Below, piece by piece: positions 29,680-37,051 of a stretch of 37,051 nucleotides of DNA (position 1 is the stretch's first letter; every line of letters starts with the position of its first letter). The DNA lies in assembly GCF_900094795.1 (NCBI RefSeq), contig NZ_FMBC01000020.1, positions 37,663 to 74,713 of the forward strand, in the 5' to 3' direction. Below the pieces are notes generated by a model. The model did no database searches. It was not told where the DNA came from and saw nothing but the letters and a program-made list of their open reading frames with translations. A program made the position numbers and the translations under genes. The stretch is from Kosakonia oryziphila. Its GTDB lineage: Bacteria > Pseudomonadota > Gammaproteobacteria > Enterobacterales > Enterobacteriaceae.

Positions 29680-31659
29680 TTAATGCTTATCCGGCGTTTT
29701 TACCCCTAACCAGTCCAGCATGCCTTGCGCAGCATGACGCCCTTCCGCCATGGCTGTCACCACCAAATCGGCGCCGCGCACCGCATCGCCACCGGCGAAA
29801 ATTTTCGGGTTACTGGTCTGGTAACGGTACGGGCTGTTAACGCTGGCAGCAATGCGTCCCCACTCATCCATGCGCACACCCTGACGCTCCAGCCACGGCA
29901 TGGAATGTGGGTGAAAGCCAAACGCCATGATTACCGCATCGGCAGGCATGACAAACTCGCTGCCTGCAATCGGCACCGGGCGACGACGCCCTTTTGCATC
30001 CCGTTCACCCAGTTGCGTTCGCAACAGGCGAATGCCGCAAACCTTGCCGCTTTCATCCAGTTCAACACTTACTGGTTGCACATTAAATTCGAATTCTGCC
30101 CCCTCATCGCGGGCGTTTTTCACCTCTTTCTTCGAACCGGGCATATTGGCTTCGTCGCGCCGATACGCGCAGGTCACTTTGCGTGCTCCGTGGCGCAGCG
30201 CCGTGCGCACGCAGTCCATCGCCGTATCACCGCCGCCCAGCACCACCACATCCAGGCCTTCAGTATTGATAAACGGCTCTTGCGGGATTTCCGGTAGCCC
30301 CATCAATTGTTTCGTATTGGCAATCAAAAACGGCAACGCATCATACACGCCAGGTGCATCATCGTTCGGCAGATTGGCCTGCATTGAACGATACGTACCC
30401 ACGCCGATAAACACCGCGTCGTAATCACTTAGCAGCGTATCCAGTGCGATATCTTTGCCGATTTCGCAGTTCAGCTCGAAACGGATTCCCATCGCGCTGA
30501 AGATTTCCCGGCGGCGCACCAGTAGCGATTTATCCAGCTTGAAGGAGGGAATACCAAACGTCAGCAGGCCGCCAATTTCAGGGTGCCGATCAAAGACTGT
30601 CACGCTAACGCCATGACGCGCCAGCACATCCGCGCAGGCCAGCCCGGCAGGACCGGCGCCAATAATAGCAATGCGCTTACCCACCGCCTGCACCTGGGCT
30701 AAATCCGGCCGCCAGCCCTGCGCCAGCGCCTGATCGGAAATATAGCGCTCGATATTGCCGATAGTCACCGCGCCATACTCATCGCGCACCGTGCAGGCAC
30801 CTTCACATAAGCGATCCTGCGGGCAGACACGCCCAGTGATCTCCGGCAGGCAGTTGGTTTGATGGGAAAGCTCAACGGCAGAGGCAATATCGCCCTCTTT
30901 CACTCGCGCAACCCACTGCGGAATATGGTTGTGCAGCGGACAGGTCCATTCGCAGATGCTGTGTTCACCACAGCTCAGACAACGTTGCGCTTCACGCTGC
31001 GCCTGGTCTGCGCGAAACGGCAGGTAGATTTCATCAAAGCCGCACTTGCGTGCCGCCAGCGGCAGTTTATCCGGCTCTCCACGCGCGGGCGTTTTACGCA
31101 TCTGCAACACTTTGCGATCGTCAAAAGCGGATGTTAGCACCTCACCGCTGTGCCACGGCTGAGCTTCATGGCTTGCGGTACGCAGACGACGTGTTTTTGC
31201 CAGATTTTCCAGTACGTCGCTATTAACCAGTTGCAGCGCATCTGCCGGACAGTTTTGCGCACAGGCCGGACCTTCAGCGCGACCGGCGCAGAGATCGCAT
31301 TTGTGCGCTGTCGCTTTTACCTCACCTTCGCCAACGGGCGTGACCAGCACTTGCATGGTGCCGAACGGACAGGCGACAACGCAGGATTTGCAGCCAATAC
31401 ATTTCTGCTGGTTAACCTGTACCGAATCATCGACGCGGCTAATGGCGCCGTTCGGGCAACTGCGGGCACAGGGCGCAGCTTCACAATGATGACAGGTCAC
31501 CGCGCTACACTGCTGTTGATGCTTAATCACCGTAATTCGCGGATGAAATTGTTCGGGGCTTAATACATGTTGCTCATCGTTATGCGCCATCACGCAGGCC
31601 ACTTCGCAGGCACGACATCCTATACATTGTTGGCTATTCGCCATAATAAAACGATTCAT
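29680..31659 (-). CDS. aegA: Ferredoxin-type oxidoreductase AegA
   Basis: A 659-residue fusion, the same length as E. coli AegA. The N-terminal ~190 residues hold several 4Fe-4S cysteine clusters (CIGCRACEVAC, CHHCEAAPCARSC, CIGCKSCVVAC, CDLCAGRAEGPAC). The rest is a GltD-like flavoprotein with its own cysteine cluster (CLSCGEHSICEWTCP), FAD motif IIGAGPAGLACAD and NAD(P) motif VVLGGGDTAMDC. In E. coli AegA has been linked to anaerobic uric acid use. In K-12 narQ lies between aegA and acrD; it is missing here. Confidence 0.95.
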   Translation of the reverse strand: MNRFIMANSQQCIGCRACEVACVMAHNDEQHVLSPEQFHPRITVIKHQQQCSAVTCHHCEAAPCARSCPNGAISRVDDSVQVNQQKCIGCKSCVVACPFGTMQVLVTPVGEGEVKATAHKCDLCAGRAEGPACAQNCPADALQLVNSDVLENLAKTRRLRTASHEAQPWHSGEVLTSAFDDRKVLQMRKTPARGEPDKLPLAARKCGFDEIYLPFRADQAQREAQRCLSCGEHSICEWTCPLHNHIPQWVARVKEGDIASAVELSHQTNCLPEITGRVCPQDRLCEGACTVRDEYGAVTIGNIERYISDQALAQGWRPDLAQVQAVGKRIAIIGAGPAGLACADVLARHGVSVTVFDRHPEIGGLLTFGIPSFKLDKSLLVRRREIFSAMGIRFELNCEIGKDIALDTLLSDYDAVFIGVGTYRSMQANLPNDDAPGVYDALPFLIANTKQLMGLPEIPQEPFINTEGLDVVVLGGGDTAMDCVRTALRHGARKVTCAYRRDEANMPGSKKEVKNARDEGAEFEFNVQPVSVELDESGKVCGIRLLRTQLGERDAKGRRRPVPIAGSEFVMPADAVIMAFGFHPHSMPWLERQGVRMDEWGRIAASVNSPYRYQTSNPKIFAGGDAVRGADLVVTAMAEGRHAAQGMLDWLGVKTPDKH

Positions 31660-31778
31660 GGCAACCTTCTTTTTATTAATTTGTTTAACCCTGGTTTTAA
31701 TCAGGTATTTTATTTACCGGGAGTCTCAGAGACAGGCAATGTTCAATTGCCCAGGAAGGTTATCTATTTGTCACGAGC

Positions 31779-31792
31779 TTGTAGCAGATCAA
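31779..31792 (-). promoter_or_regulatory. FNR-like site upstream of aegA
   Basis: TTGTAGCAGATCAA compared with TTGAT-N4-ATCAA: the ATCAA half is perfect and the other half matches at three of five bases. It sits 120 bases before the aegA start, reasonable for an anaerobically expressed gene. No -10 was assigned. The rest of 31660-32015 holds no gene. Confidence 0.35.
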
Positions 31793-32015
31793 TTTCCTGA
31801 CGCATTCGGGGGACAGACGTCTCCTTTTGGCAGGGTTAAAAAGGGCTCCGCGCAGCGCGACCTTTAAGCGGGTGTTTTTGCCGCCAATAGCGCAAATAAT
31901 CAATAACTGTAAAAAAACGTCTTTAAACTGACAAACCGGCAGGGGAAAGTTTGGGTTAAAAAAGGTTGTGCATAAATACCCCTTAAACGGGCATGATAAT
32001 TTACATCATCTCCTT

Positions 32016-32033
32016 TTTTTCTCCACGATTGAT
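32016..32033 (+). promoter_or_regulatory. BaeR box of acrD
   Basis: TTTTTCTCCACGATTGAT matches the published BaeR consensus TTTTTCTCCATDATTGGC at 15 of 18 positions. E. coli acrD is activated by the BaeSR envelope-stress system through such a box. Here it is about 200 bases from the acrD ATG because an ERIC element lies between. Confidence 0.7.
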
Positions 32034-32072
32034 TTCTGCATTGCCGCTACATTGATGCCAACAATGTGACGA

Positions 32073-32195
32073 TACACAAAATCATTCACACTGCGTCGAG
32101 GCGGCAAGACTGCGCAGCCCCAGGAGCTTACATAAGTAAGTGACTGGGGTGCAAAGTCGAAGCCAACAAAGAGGCAGTTTGAAGGATAACGTGTA
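32073..32195. repeat. ERIC element in the acrD leader
   Basis: The central block CCCCAGGAGCTTACATAAGT and the following AAGTGACTGGGGTG (32118-32151) are the diagnostic ERIC core, flanked by GAGGCGGCAAG on the left and CAACAAAGAGGCAGTTTGAA on the right as in standard copies. Ends TACAC (32073) and GTGTA (32195) are complementary. ACGATACACA occurs at 32069 and again at 32200. The element ends 36 bases before acrD. Confidence 0.85.
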
Positions 32196-32231
32196 TATAA
32201 CGATACACAGCGATAAGAGGTTCTCTTTCTG

Positions 32232-35200
32232 ATGGCGAATTTTTTTATTGATCGCCCCATTTTTGCGTGGGTGCTGGCGATCCTGCTTTGTCTTACGGGG
32301 ACACTTGCCATTATCTCTTTACCCGTCGAGCAATATCCTGATTTAGCACCACCTAACGTTCGTATTACTGCCAACTACCCGGGCGCTTCGGCGCAAACGC
32401 TGGAAAATACCGTTACCCAGGTTATCGAGCAAAATATGACTGGCCTCGACAATCTGATGTATATGTCGTCGCAAAGTAGCTCTGCTGGCCAGGCGACGAT
32501 AACGCTGAACTTTAGTGCCGGAACCAACCCGGATGAAGCCGTGCAACAGGTGCAAAACCAGTTGCAGTCCGCGCTGCGTAAACTGCCACAGGCGGTACAG
32601 AATCAGGGCGTAACGGTGCGTAAAACCGGTGATACTAACATCCTGACCATCGCCTTCGTGTCCACCGATGGATCGATGGATAAGCAGGATATCTCCGATT
32701 ATGTCGCCAGTAATATTCAGGACCCTATTAGCCGCGTCAACGGCGTCGGCGATATCGATGCGTACGGTTCGCAATATTCGATGCGCATCTGGCTCGACCC
32801 GGCAAAACTCAATAGCTACCAGCTCACCGCATCTGACGTTACCAAAGCCATTTCGTCGCAGAACGCGCAGATCGCGGTCGGCCAGCTTGGCGGCACACCT
32901 TCCGTTGACCGACAGGCACTTAACGCCACCATCAATGCGCAGTCGCTGTTACAAACGCCAGAGCAGTTTCGCAATATCACACTGCGCGTCAACCAGGATG
33001 GTTCCGAAGTACGGCTAGCCGATGTAGCAACGGTGGAACTGGGCGCAGAAAAATATGATTACCTGAGCCGCTTTAATGGTAAAGCCGCCTCCGGACTGGG
33101 GATAAAGCTGGCCTCCGGTGCCAACGAAATGGCAACCGCTGAGCTGGTGATTAACCGGCTTAATGAGCTGGAGCCTTTTTTCCCGCATGGTCTGGAATAT
33201 AAGGTCGCTTATGAAACCACTTCGTTTGTAAAAGCATCAATTACCGATGTGGTGAAAACCCTGCTGGAAGCGATCTTGCTGGTATTCCTGGTGATGTATC
33301 TGTTCCTGCAAAACTTCCGTGCCACTCTGATCCCCACCATTGCCGTACCGGTCGTGCTGCTCGGTACATTCGCGGTGCTTTACTCCTTCGGCTACAGCAT
33401 CAACACACTGACCATGTTCGCCATGGTGTTAGCCATCGGTCTGTTGGTGGACGATGCGATTGTGGTGGTCGAAAACGTCGAACGCATCATGACCGAAGAG
33501 GGGCTTTCGCCCAGGGAAGCGACGCGCAAATCGATGAGTCAGATTCAGGGCGCACTGGTCGGGATAGCGATGGTGCTATCGGCGGTGTTTGTGCCGATGG
33601 CTTTCTTTGGCGGCACCACGGGCGCTATCTACCGTCAATTCTCCATCACCATTGTTTCGGCGATGGTACTGTCAGTGCTGGTGGCGATGATCCTCACTCC
33701 GGCGCTATGCTCGACGTTGCTGAAGCCGCTGCACAAGGGCGAGTTGCACGGACAGAAAGGATTCTTCGGCGCATTTAACCGTGTTTTCGACCGCAATGCG
33801 CATCGCTATGAGACCGTAGTTGGGAAAATCCTCCACCGCAGCCTGCGCTGGATTGTGCTCTATGTGCTGCTGATTGGCGGCATGGTGTTGCTCTTCCTGC
33901 GCCTGCCCACTTCGTTTTTGCCGCTGGAAGACCGCGGGATGTTCACTACTTCCGTGCAATTGCCGAGCGGCGCAACGCAGCAACAGACGCTGAAAGTGGT
34001 ACAAAAAGTCGAAGATTATTTTTTCACCCATGAAAAAGAGAATGTCGAATCGGTCTTCTCTACCGTTGGTTCCGGTCCTGGGGGGAATGGGCAAAACGTT
34101 GCACGTCTGTTTGTTCGCCTGAAAGACTGGGATGCGCGTAACCCGACAACTGGCAGTGCTGCCGCCATTATTGAACGCGCCACCAAAGCCTTTAACCGCA
34201 TTAATGAAGCCCGCATCTTTGCCAGCAGCCCGCCGGCCATCAGCGGGTTGGGCAGTTCCGCCGGTTTTGATATGGAGTTGCAGGATCACGCCGGAGCAGG
34301 CCACGATGCGCTGATGGCGGCGCGTGACAGGCTGCTGGAGATGGCGGCGAAAGATCCGGCGCTAACCCGTGTTCGCCATAACGGCCTCGACGACAGTGCA
34401 CAGTTGCAAATTGATGTCGATCAGCGCAAAGCACAGGCGCTGGGTGTGTCGATTAATGATATTAACGACACGCTGCAAACGGCCTGGGGTTCCAGCTACG
34501 TTAATGACTTTATGGATCGCGGCCGCGTGAAGAAAGTCTACGTACAGGCAGCCGCGAAGTTCCGCATGTTACCGGACGATATCAACCTCTGGTTCGTGCG
34601 CAATAGTGCCGGAACAATGGTGCCCTTCTCAGCCTTTGCCACCTCGCACTGGGAAACCGGCTCACCGCGCCTCGAACGTTACAACGGCTATGCCGCGCTG
34701 GAGATTATCGGCGAGTCCGCTCCCGGCGTCAGTACCGGCACGGCAATGGATGTGATGGAGAAACTGGTCAAACAGTTGCCGAACGGTTTTGGGCTGGAGT
34801 GGACGGCAATGTCCTATCAGGAACGGCTCTCCGGCTCACAGGCACCTGCGCTGTATGCCGTATCGCTGCTGGTGGTGTTCCTGTGTCTGGCGGCGCTGTA
34901 TGAGAGCTGGTCGGTGCCGTTTTCGGTGATGCTGGTCGTGCCGCTCGGCGTGATCGGTGCGCTGCTGGCGACCTGGGCGCGCGGGCTGGAAAACGATGTC
35001 TATTTCCAGGTCGGTCTGCTGACGGTTATCGGCCTGTCGGCGAAGAACGCCATTCTGATTGTTGAATTTGCCAACGACATGAATGCGAAAGGTGAAGACC
35101 TGCTGGTTTCAACGCTGCATGCCTGCCGCCAGCGTCTGCGTCCTATTTTAATGACCTCGTTGGCCTTTGTCTTCGGCGTACTGCCGATGGCGACCAGCAC

Positions 35201-35345
35201 CGGTGCCGGTTCCGGCAGCCAGCATGCGGTCGGTACGGGCGTTATCGGCGGGATGCTCTCCGCCACCGTCCTGGCTATCTTCTTCGTACCGCTGTTCTTT
35301 GTGCTGGTGCGTCGCCGCTTCCCGCTGAAAGAGCGCGCGCGATAA
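32232..35345 (+). CDS. acrD: RND multidrug efflux pump AcrD
   Basis: A 1037-residue inner-membrane RND pump, identical in length to E. coli AcrD. It has twelve membrane helices and two large periplasmic loops (about residues 30-330 and 560-870). The proton-relay Asp407-Asp408 lie in [13 protein letters not shown], and the matching Lys lies in [11 protein letters not shown] (~940). AcrD works with AcrA and TolC and exports aminoglycosides, bile acids and other amphiphiles. The assignment to AcrD rather than AcrB/AcrF rests on overall similarity and on the aegA-ypfM neighbourhood. Its leader contains a BaeR box and an ERIC. Confidence 0.97.
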   Translation: MANFFIDRPIFAWVLAILLCLTGTLAIISLPVEQYPDLAPPNVRITANYPGASAQTLENTVTQVIEQNMTGLDNLMYMSSQSSSAGQATITLNFSAGTNPDEAVQQVQNQLQSALRKLPQAVQNQGVTVRKTGDTNILTIAFVSTDGSMDKQDISDYVASNIQDPISRVNGVGDIDAYGSQYSMRIWLDPAKLNSYQLTASDVTKAISSQNAQIAVGQLGGTPSVDRQALNATINAQSLLQTPEQFRNITLRVNQDGSEVRLADVATVELGAEKYDYLSRFNGKAASGLGIKLASGANEMATAELVINRLNELEPFFPHGLEYKVAYETTSFVKASITDVVKTLLEAILLVFLVMYLFLQNFRATLIPTIAVPVVLLGTFAVLYSFGYSINTLTMFAMVLAIGLLVDDAIVVVENVERIMTEEGLSPREATRKSMSQIQGALVGIAMVLSAVFVPMAFFGGTTGAIYRQFSITIVSAMVLSVLVAMILTPALCSTLLKPLHKGELHGQKGFFGAFNRVFDRNAHRYETVVGKILHRSLRWIVLYVLLIGGMVLLFLRLPTSFLPLEDRGMFTTSVQLPSGATQQQTLKVVQKVEDYFFTHEKENVESVFSTVGSGPGGNGQNVARLFVRLKDWDARNPTTGSAAAIIERATKAFNRINEARIFASSPPAISGLGSSAGFDMELQDHAGAGHDALMAARDRLLEMAAKDPALTRVRHNGLDDSAQLQIDVDQRKAQALGVSINDINDTLQTAWGSSYVNDFMDRGRVKKVYVQAAAKFRMLPDDINLWFVRNSAGTMVPFSAFATSHWETGSPRLERYNGYAALEIIGESAPGVSTGTAMDVMEKLVKQLPNGFGLEWTAMSYQERLSGSQAPALYAVSLLVVFLCLAALYESWSVPFSVMLVVPLGVIGALLATWARGLENDVYFQVGLLTVIGLSAKNAILIVEFANDMNAKGEDLLVSTLHACRQRLRPILMTSLAFVFGVLPMATSTGAGSGSQHAVGTGVIGGMLSATVLAIFFVPLFFVLVRRRFPLKERAR

Positions 35346-35353
35346 GGCCAAAC

Positions 35354-35385
35354 AAAAAGGCGGCTCCGGAGAGTCGCCTTTTTTT
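35354..35385 (+). terminator. acrD terminator
   Basis: AAAAAGGCG and CGCCTTTTT form the outer stem, with CTC/GAG inside and a small mismatch; an eight-base T-run ends it. It starts eight bases after the acrD stop. Confidence 0.85.
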
Positions 35386-35442
35386 ATGTGATTTGTCACA
35401 TTTTATTTTTAAGCCATCACCGCTTAACGATTCGTCAGGAAA

Positions 35443-35502
35443 TTATTTACGAAGCATGACTTCGATAAAATCTTTCCAGTTCCCCAGTTCATGTTCAATC
35501 AT
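35443..35502 (-). CDS. ypfM: 19-residue small protein YpfM
   Basis: A short ORF of 19 codons ending ...NWKDFIEVMLRK. It differs from E. coli YpfM, as I remember it, only at residue 4 (His instead of Arg). A good ribosome site, AGAGAGG, lies five bases upstream of ATG 35500-35502. YpfM was one of the small proteins shown to be made in E. coli; its role is unknown. Position and orientation, convergent with acrD, are also conserved. It is below the usual length limit of gene finders. Confidence 0.9.
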   Translation of the reverse strand: MIEHELGNWKDFIEVMLRK

Positions 35503-35688
35503 AGCAACCTCTCTTATTATTGCCGCCATTCTACTAAACGCCCCGATGACTGTGAAGATATTTTCAACGATTGCTTCACTCATCATTAGCAGGGTATTTT
35601 TAATGGAGCTGTAATAACTATGCATCGGCAATTCGCTTTTTACTGTGAGTGATAGCAATATTCCATATCTTCTATAAGGATAAATAAA

Positions 35689-36126
35689 ATGGCGATCACA
35701 TTGTACGATAAATCTGCAATTGAAAACGTTGACTGGCAGGTAGTGACCGCACTGCTCGCCACCGGTGGGCTCAACCAGCGCGACCCGGTGTTAGTCGAAC
35801 AGGCATGGCGTAACAGCACCTTCTGCTGGTTCGGTTACCATGAGGGGAAACTGGTCGCCACAGCGCGGGCCATTAGCGATCTGACATGGGCCAGCTACGC
35901 GGCGGACATTGTTGTTGCGCCTGACATGCAAGGCCGCGGTTATGGTAAGTAGTTGATGATCACTATTGTTAAAACGTTATTACCCTTCGGCAAAACATTT
36001 ATATATTCAGTTCCGGAAAAGACAGGATTTTATAAAAAATATGGCTTTCGTTTTTTAACTACTGGAATGGTATGCGCAACATCTGAAAATTTATTGAAAC
36101 TGGAACAAAGCGGTTACATTCGTTAA
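35689..36126 (+). pseudogene. GNAT acetyltransferase interrupted by an amber codon
   Basis: The frame opens at ATG 35689 behind AAGGA and runs 87 codons to TAG at 35950-35952. It then continues in the same frame without another stop to TAA at 36124-36126. Together it would be a normal ~145-residue GNAT protein: the acetyl-CoA motif QGRGYGK is immediately followed by the stop, then LM and, further on, KTFIYSVPEKTGFYKKYGF, the usual C-terminal strand-helix. One base change (AAG or CAG to TAG) explains it. The part after the stop is much more AT-rich than the part before. No E. coli counterpart lies here. The cut copy alone would lack the cofactor site. Confidence 0.8.
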
Positions 36127-36217
36127 AAACATATTAGCAGAAGAATGATATTCTAATTATATCCGTTATTCTAATTCCTTGAGCAAACTTCCAAAAAATG
36201 AGACAAAAGGATTCACC

Positions 36218-36250
36218 ATGATCACAATGTACGGCATTAAAATACATTGA
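36218..36250 (+). pseudogene. yffB: 5' stub of yffB (ArsC/Spx-family reductase)
   Basis: ATG 36218, preceded by AAAAGG at seven bases, starts MITMYGIK, the first eight residues of E. coli YffB (whose next residues are NCDT, with the active cysteine). Here two unrelated codons and TGA follow. yffB is the expected next gene after acrD-ypfM, with dapE behind it. So the gene is cut between codons 8 and 9 and its remainder is not in the window. Either yffB is lost or an intact copy is rebuilt at the far end of an insertion. Confidence 0.65.
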
Positions 36251-36335
36251 ACATTAAACAAAATTTTTATATTTTCATGGAAGAGAAGTATTTTAACTAT
36301 CAGTAACAAGTAGTTATGTGACCCAATACAAACAC

Positions 36336-36362
36336 AAAAGAGGCCATAGAGCCTCTTTATTG
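36336..36362. terminator. Hairpin terminator, usable in either direction
   Basis: AAAGAGGC/GCCTCTTT with a six-base loop, then ATTGTT on the plus strand and TTTGTGTTTG on the minus strand. It may end the minus-strand immunity-like gene or plus-strand transcription from the yffB promoter. Confidence 0.65.
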
Positions 36363-36392
36363 TTACAACTTAGGTGTATTAGCTCAGACCTG

Positions 36393-36433
36393 ATCTGACA
36401 GTTACCGGTTATTTATACAGGTGTCTGTCAGAT
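36393..36433. repeat. Inverted repeat ATCTGACAG/CTGTCAGAT
   Basis: Perfect nine-base arms (36393-36401 and 36425-36433) 23 bases apart, in AT-rich sequence of the accessory region. It may be a relic of insertion-sequence ends, a recombinase site or an operator. No coding sequence is associated. The rest of 36127-36555 contains only the yffB stub, the hairpin at 36336 and a short GCGCTCC/GGAGCGC stem at 36525-36546. Confidence 0.5.
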
Positions 36434-36555
36434 TACATCTGGCTTAAATTTTTCTCAGCCCAGATGTGTTTTCCATCAAGTAATTTTCGCAGCGGCCTTT
36501 TCAACATAACGAGTCGTACATTATGCGCTCCAATGATGAGGAGCGCGAAAGCTGC

Positions 36556-36975
36556 TCAGTTCTGCCAGTTAATCATCTCATCCAGTCCAGACAGCAACGC
36601 CGGAAAATAGCTCTGATCAAGGTAAAACGTATCGGTGACTTTGACGCTGTCTGCATGTTCCTCCGGCCTCAAGGTCAAATTTACTTCGACATGATCAGGA
36701 TGTATTTTCCTGAAAGAAATATTGATTCTGTTTTCCAGACTCTCGAAGTTCACAGGAGATGATTCAGTTGATGAAATCATGCTTTGATAAATATTTTCAA
36801 CTCCATGTTTTAATTGTGAAAGTTCGTAGACTGTAAATGCCGTTTTAAACTCTGTTTGCAACTCAGGCAAAAAAAATTCAATCCATACATTTATCCAGTC
36901 ATCATCATCTGGATTACACTCTCTTTCGTAAGGTGTAAGTCTTAATCGTCTGGTTCCACAAATAAGCTCAATCAT
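36556..36975 (-). CDS. Immunity-like protein (WapI-type family suspected)
   Basis: A 139-residue acidic, soluble protein without a signal peptide. The N-terminus MIELICGTRRLRLTPYE, the DDDDWINVWIEF block, the helix TAFTVYELSQLKHGVENIY and the late strand EVNLTLRPEEH followed by FPALLSGLDEMI resemble immunity proteins of polymorphic toxins of the WapI type. That is a pattern judgement, not a search result. I prefer ATG 36975 because CAGG is suitably spaced; an ATG five codons earlier (36990) overlaps the stop of the upstream frame as ATGA and is also possible. Codon use is AT-rich, unlike the core genes. It could instead be an uncharacterised island protein. Confidence 0.55.
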   Translation of the reverse strand: MIELICGTRRLRLTPYERECNPDDDDWINVWIEFFLPELQTEFKTAFTVYELSQLKHGVENIYQSMISSTESSPVNFESLENRINISFRKIHPDHVEVNLTLRPEEHADSVKVTDTFYLDQSYFPALLSGLDEMINWQN

Positions 36976-36986
36976 AATCAACCTGA

Positions 36987-37051
36987 TCATTTGTATAAAA
37001 AGTGACTAACTGTCCAATCTTTTTCTCTGACAACAACTTCCAGCATGTATT
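36987..37051 (-). CDS. C-terminal end of an upstream gene (partial)
   Basis: An open frame enters from the window edge and ends at TGA 36987-36989, giving about 20 residues (ending DWTVSHFLYK). Its stop overlaps the first possible ATG of the immunity-like gene as ATGA, the usual sign of a coupled pair. A toxin or another immunity gene would fit. So short an open frame could also be chance. Confidence 0.3.
   Translation of the reverse strand, partial: YMLEVVVREKDWTVSHFLYK

Noticed and set aside
36523..36762. 79-codon plus-strand frame near the immunity-like gene
   Set aside because: Antisense to the better-supported minus-strand gene and lacks a convincing ribosome site or family resemblance.

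Overview
The window is a chromosomal core segment of an Enterobacteriaceae bacterium close to the Escherichia/Enterobacter/Kosakonia group. Nearly every gene has an obvious E. coli K-12 counterpart of matching length. Gene order follows the K-12 run from the valU/lysV tRNAs through yfeR, ligA, zipA, cys, pts, amiA, maeB and aegA to acrD. The genus cannot be fixed from the sequence alone.

Layout. 1-574: tRNA-Val, tRNA-Lys, then two ~206-nt tandem units, each ending in an exact copy of the last 18 nt of tRNA-Lys (RtT-like). 746-1146: a FlxA-like coiled-coil gene behind a near-perfect sigma-28 promoter. 1137-6442: yfeR<->yfeH divergent pair, then ypeB, ligA and zipA on the minus strand. 6670-8548: cysZ and cysK. 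8931-11516: ptsH-ptsI-crr. 11565-17268 (minus): cysP-cysU-cysW-cysA-(REP pair)-cysM-pdxK. 17430-19919 (minus): ypeA-yfeZ, yfeY, yfeX. 20132-21906: amiA-hemF. 21993-27517: maeB divergent from talA-tktB. 27610-31659 (minus): aegA, a MITE-like element, nudK, a leader ORF plus hairpin, ypfG. 32016-35345: BaeR box, ERIC element, acrD. 35443-35502: the 19-codon gene ypfM. 35689-37051: an AT-rich accessory stretch with an acetyltransferase broken by an amber codon, a ten-codon stub of yffB, an inverted repeat, an immunity-like gene and the tail of another gene.

How the genes work together. CysPUWA and CysZ import sulfate or thiosulfate. CysK and CysM make cysteine with PLP, the cofactor PdxK supplies by salvage, and here pdxK lies 17 nt behind cysM. 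HPr, EI and EIIA-Glc are the general sugar phosphotransferase proteins. MaeB, TalA and TktB serve NADPH and pentose-phosphate metabolism. LigA, ZipA and AmiA serve replication and division.

Compared with K-12 as I recall it, yfeK/yfeS, ucpA/murRQP/yfeW, the eut operon and narQ are missing. The most interesting places are the tRNA-tail repeats, the leader ORF with a ribosome-site-masking hairpin before ypfG, the MITE abutting nudK, the ERIC between the BaeR box and acrD, and the island that breaks yffB at codon 8. No CRISPR array, phage or complete insertion sequence was seen.
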